Of a DNA stretch of 8,083 nucleotides, positions 5,341-8,083 are shown piece after piece. Origin of the DNA: CAYYJM01 sp964471755 (GTDB lineage Bacteria; Planctomycetota; Planctomycetia; Gemmatales; Gemmataceae); NCBI GenBank assembly GCA_964471755.1, contig CAYYJM010000277.1, positions 1 to 8,083 of the forward strand, in the 5' to 3' direction. The first letter of the stretch is position 1. The number at the start of each line of letters is the position of its first letter. Both the position numbers and the translations under genes were made by a program. The notes under the pieces were generated by a model that saw only the letters and a program-made list of their open reading frames with translations, was not told where the DNA came from and did not search any database.

Positions 5341-7980
5341 ATGCTGTTCGCCCTGCGCTATCTGGCCGTGGTGTGCTTCCGCTTCCTGCTCTGGCTGCGC
5401 TATCGCATCCAGACGAAGGGCCTGGACCAGGTCGCCGGCCTCAAGGGGCCGACGCTGATCCTGCCGAATCATCCGGCATTCGTCGATCCGCTGATCGTCT
5501 ACACGCGCACGTTCGGCAGCAAGCGACCGCGTCCGATGCTGCTCATCGAACACTTCAAGGGCTTCTTTCTCGGCACCCTGATGAAGCTGCTCAACGCGGC
5601 CGAGGTGCCGCCGATGGGGCAGTTCGACGCGAAGGCTCGCGAGAAGGCGCGCAAGGCGGTGCAGGACGTGATCGACGGCCTGAAGCGCGGCGAGAACTTC
5701 GTGATGTGGCCCTCCGGCCGACTCCAGCGCGACGGCCTGGAACACCTCGGCAGTGCCGCCGCCCTGACGGAGATCCTGCGCGCGGTGCCGGAGGTGAATC
5801 TCGTCGTCGTTCGGACGCGCGGCCTGTGGGGCAGTTGGGCCAGCTACGCCTACACCGGCAAGCTGCCCGACCTGCTCGGCTCCATCCCGGCGGCTCTCGG
5901 CTGGGTGCTGGCCAACCTGATCTTCTTCATGCCCCGGCGAACCGTGACGCAGACCTACCAGGTGGTCGATAAGAGCCAGCTGCCACCGCGGGAGGTGGAC
6001 CGGGTCAACCCGTGGTTCGAGGCGTGGTACAACGCCGAGGGGCAGGAGCCGCCGACGTTCGTGCCCTACCACTGGTTCCTTGGTCCGCGCGAGTACGAGT
6101 ACCCGCCGCCGCCCACGGTCGAGAGCGTGGACGTGTCGAAGATCCGGCCGGAGGTCCGCGCCGAGGCGGACCAGATCATCCGCCTCAAGATCGAGGAGCG
6201 ACGTGGAGCCCCGGACCCGGACGACCAGCGTGAGCTGACGCCGGAAACGACCCTGGAGTCGCTCGGCTTCGACAGTCTGTCGCGGATGGACCTGCAACTG
6301 GCCGTCGAGCGGCGCTTCGCTTTTCACGCCGACGAGACGCCGGCGACGGTGGGTCAGGTCTACGCCCTGGCGGCCGGCCTGAGCAAGAAGGGGCGGCCGA
6401 AGCCCGCACCGAAGGAGTGGTTCAAGCCGGCCAGTTCCACCGACAGTCTCGTCCTGGCCGAGACGATCCCGGCGGCGTTCGTCGAGCGGGCCCTGACCAG
6501 CCGGCACGACGTGGCCGAGGCCGACGACCTGGCCGGCGTGGTCACCTATGAGAAGATGCTCATCGCCGTCCTGGCCATGGCGGATCGTTTCCGCAAGCTC
6601 GACGGCGACAACGTCGGCCTGCTCCTGCCGGCCTCCGTGGCGGCCGATATCGCCCTGCACGCCCTGCTCATGGCCGGCAAGCTGCCCGTCGTGCTGAACT
6701 GGACGACCGGTCCGGCCAACCTGGCTCATGCCGCCCGGCTCATGAACCTTCGCCACGTCGTGACCAGCAAGGCGTTCGTCAATCGGACGGCGATCGAGGT
6801 GACGGGCACGCAGTTCGTCTTTCTGGAGGACGTTCGGGCGACCTTCGGCAAGGTCGAGTTGCTGCGTCGCTGGCTCGGCGTACGCTGGTTCCCCGGCAGT
6901 GTCCGGGCGAGCGTGCCGAGGCTCGACCCGGATCAGCCGGCGGTGGTGCTGTTCACCAGCGGCAGCGAGAAGGCTCCCAAGGCGGTGCCGCTGACGCATC
7001 GCAACCTGATCGCCAACATCCGCATGGGCGTGGCTCACATCGGTCTGACGCGAGCCGATGTGATGCTCGGCTTCCTGCCGCCGTTCCACAGTTTCGGCAT
7101 GTCGGTCACCGGATTGCTACCGCTGCTGTCCGGTATCCGGGTCGTGCGACATCCCGACCCGACGGACACGGCCGGCCTGGTGCAGAAGCTGGCCGACTAC
7201 CGACCGACGATGCTCCTGGGCACGCCGGCCTTCGTGGGTTTCATCCTGGAGCGGGCCGAACCGGCCGGCCTCGCCTCGCTGCGGCTGGTCATCGTCGGTG
7301 CGGAGAAGTGTCCGCCGGGGGTCTTCCAGCGCGTCGCCGAGAAGGCACCGAAGGCCCAGGTCATCGAGGGTTACGGCATCACGGAATGCTCACCAATCGT
7401 CGCGGCCAATCGGCCGACGAACAACAAGCCGGGCAGCATCGGCCTGCCGCTGCCGGGCGTCGAGGTGCGGCTGGTCGATCTGGAGACGCACGAACCGGTG
7501 CAGCTTGGCGACCTGGGTCTGCTGCTGGTCGCCGGCCCGACGGTCTTTCCCGGCTATCTCGGCTACGAGGGGGAGCCGCCGTTCGTCGAGCGGGATGGCC
7601 GACAGTGGTACGTCACCGGCGACCTGGCCGTGCAGGACGAGGACGGCTTCTTTCACTTTCGCGGTCGGCTGAAGCGGTTCCTCAAGGCGGGCGGCGAGAT
7701 GATCTCGTTGCCAGCCCTGGAGGAACCGTTGGCCCTGGCCTATCCGCCGGTCAAGGATCTCGGCCCCCAGGTCGCCATCGAGGGCGTGGAGCGTGACCAC
7801 CACCCGCACATCGTGCTGTTCACGACGGTGCCGACGCTCACGTTACGCGAGGCGAACCGTCTTCTGGAGCAGGCCGGCTTCCAGGGCGTCATGCGTCTCA
7901 ACGAGGTCCGGCCGATCGAGAAGATTCCCGTCCTGGGCACTGGCAAGACGGACTACAAGGTGCTGCGGGCGATGTTGTAA
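5341..7980 (+). CDS. aas: Aas-like PlsC acyltransferase - internal ACP - acyl-ACP synthetase fusion (copy 2)
   Basis: 879 residues, from ATG5341 behind GAGGGAA to TAA 7978-7980. Residues 1-20 are hydrophobic. Residues about 25-215 are a PlsC-type acyltransferase (H44-x4-D49; WPSGRL at 123-128 where FPEG is usual). A hydrophobic patch at 187-197 may add membrane contact. Residues 222-258 are a conserved Trp/Pro-rich linker. Residues about 268-350 look like a whole acyl carrier domain: LESLGFDSLSRMDL carries Ser312 for phosphopantetheine, followed by helices down to GQVYALAAGL. Residues about 380-879 are the AMP-forming ligase, with P-loop TSGSEKAPK (539-547), GYGITE (677-682), YVTGD (757-761), FLKAGGE (780-786) and candidate catalytic Lys869. 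Many ligase blocks recall E. coli Aas (FHSFG, VGAEK, GYG-TECSP, LGTGK). The inferred role is fatty acid activation and re-acylation of lysophospholipids at the membrane, with the acyl group carried in cis. No LplT flippase gene is visible here. It is about 70% identical to copy 1 over the first 250 residues (hand count). Confidence 0.88.
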   Translation: MLFALRYLAVVCFRFLLWLRYRIQTKGLDQVAGLKGPTLILPNHPAFVDPLIVYTRTFGSKRPRPMLLIEHFKGFFLGTLMKLLNAAEVPPMGQFDAKAREKARKAVQDVIDGLKRGENFVMWPSGRLQRDGLEHLGSAAALTEILRAVPEVNLVVVRTRGLWGSWASYAYTGKLPDLLGSIPAALGWVLANLIFFMPRRTVTQTYQVVDKSQLPPREVDRVNPWFEAWYNAEGQEPPTFVPYHWFLGPREYEYPPPPTVESVDVSKIRPEVRAEADQIIRLKIEERRGAPDPDDQRELTPETTLESLGFDSLSRMDLQLAVERRFAFHADETPATVGQVYALAAGLSKKGRPKPAPKEWFKPASSTDSLVLAETIPAAFVERALTSRHDVAEADDLAGVVTYEKMLIAVLAMADRFRKLDGDNVGLLLPASVAADIALHALLMAGKLPVVLNWTTGPANLAHAARLMNLRHVVTSKAFVNRTAIEVTGTQFVFLEDVRATFGKVELLRRWLGVRWFPGSVRASVPRLDPDQPAVVLFTSGSEKAPKAVPLTHRNLIANIRMGVAHIGLTRADVMLGFLPPFHSFGMSVTGLLPLLSGIRVVRHPDPTDTAGLVQKLADYRPTMLLGTPAFVGFILERAEPAGLASLRLVIVGAEKCPPGVFQRVAEKAPKAQVIEGYGITECSPIVAANRPTNNKPGSIGLPLPGVEVRLVDLETHEPVQLGDLGLLLVAGPTVFPGYLGYEGEPPFVERDGRQWYVTGDLAVQDEDGFFHFRGRLKRFLKAGGEMISLPALEEPLALAYPPVKDLGPQVAIEGVERDHHPHIVLFTTVPTLTLREANRLLEQAGFQGVMRLNEVRPIEKIPVLGTGKTDYKVLRAML
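6277..6378 (+). other. Carrier-domain segment absent from copy 1
   Basis: These 102 bases encode residues 313-346 (Leu after the DSL serine through Gly346). They would form most of helix II, helix III and helix IV of the carrier domain. Aligned to copy 1, LARKDAAKP continues at the position of LSKKGRPKP, so exactly 34 codons are missing there and the frame is kept. Short similar sequences at both ends (Leu-Ser at residues 313-314 and 347-348) could have served as deletion endpoints. Confidence 0.75.
6928..7027 (+). repeat. 100-base tract identical to 4208-4307
   Basis: This is the partner of the identical tract in copy 1, spanning the ligase P-loop. Synonymous differences are common elsewhere between the genes, even where the peptide is the same, for example in LPNHPA and GPANLAHAARLM. 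Confidence 0.85.
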
Positions 7981-7988
7981 CGGAATGG

Positions 7989-8002
7989 GCTTGACGCTTG
8001 AC
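7989..8002 (+). repeat. Two tandem copies of GCTTGAC
   Basis: GCTTGAC occurs twice in a row 9 bases after the stop of the second ligase gene. Each contains TTGACG, but no suitable -10 follows, so I treat it as a minor repeat rather than a promoter. Confidence 0.4.
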
Positions 8003-8021
8003 GCGGAGTACCCCGGCGTAT

Positions 8022-8039
8022 CGCGGCATCAGAGCCGCG
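8022..8039 (+). terminator. Hairpin after the second ligase gene, possible terminator
   Basis: CGCGGC-ATCAGA-GCCGCG forms a perfect 6-bp GC stem with a 6-base loop, 41 bases after the stop. There is no U-tract, so intrinsic termination is uncertain; it may only be an mRNA-end structure. Confidence 0.35.
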
Positions 8040-8083
8040 CACGCAGCGAGGCCGCAGGCCGAGCGAAGTAAGCGCACCGAGGC
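8037..8083 (+). repeat. GC-rich intergenic repeat running off the window
   Basis: GCGCAC...CGAGGC occurs at 8037-8052 (with 4 extra bases inside) and again at 8072-8083, with GGCC-GCA-GGCC between them. No credible gene is seen here. It looks like a multi-copy intergenic element, cut by the window end; its full extent and copy number cannot be judged from here. Confidence 0.35.

Noticed and set aside
7991..8024. TTGACG boxes as -35 elements of a downstream promoter
   Set aside because: No acceptable -10 is found at 16-18 bases; the boxes belong to a short tandem repeat.
8037..8083. Start of a CRISPR array
   Set aside because: Only two imperfect, short, GC-rich units are visible, with no uniform repeat and spacer pattern.

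Overview
The window is GC-rich, densely packed bacterial DNA. The style suggests a planctomycete, probably near Gemmata or Isosphaera: a secreted alpha/beta hydrolase, an apparently exported WD40 propeller, CGAGGGA(A/G)CCC ribosome-binding leaders, and short GC-rich palindromes between genes. This placement is an impression from style; no marker gene is present.

Layout. Bases 1-1214 (+) hold the 3' part of a secreted serine hydrolase whose start codon lies before the window. It is followed after one base by a 148-residue protein I do not recognise (1216-1662, +), almost certainly in the same operon. Converging on these, 8 bases away, is a minus-strand gene (1671-2606) for a seven-bladed WD40 propeller with a hydrophobic N-terminus. 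A 119-base divergent region (2607-2725) separates it from two large tandem plus-strand paralogues (2726-5260 and 5341-7980). The last 103 bases (7981-8083) hold no gene, only a hairpin and GC-rich repeats.

The main interest is the tandem pair. Each protein is a PlsC-type acyltransferase fused to an Aas-type acyl-ACP synthetase (AMP-binding ligase). The second copy has a complete acyl-carrier-protein-like domain with a DSL serine between the two enzymes. In E. coli Aas, a separate ACP carries the acyl group between the two active sites. Here the carrier seems to be built in, so one chain could activate a fatty acid, hold it as a thioester and pass it to a lysophospholipid. In the first copy the carrier has lost 34 residues just after the serine, so it is probably dead, while both enzyme domains look intact. 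The copies share a 100-base perfectly identical tract over the ligase P-loop, which suggests gene conversion. Their ribosome-binding leaders are also related, but in copy 1 that leader drives a 19-codon upstream ORF whose stop overlaps the main start.
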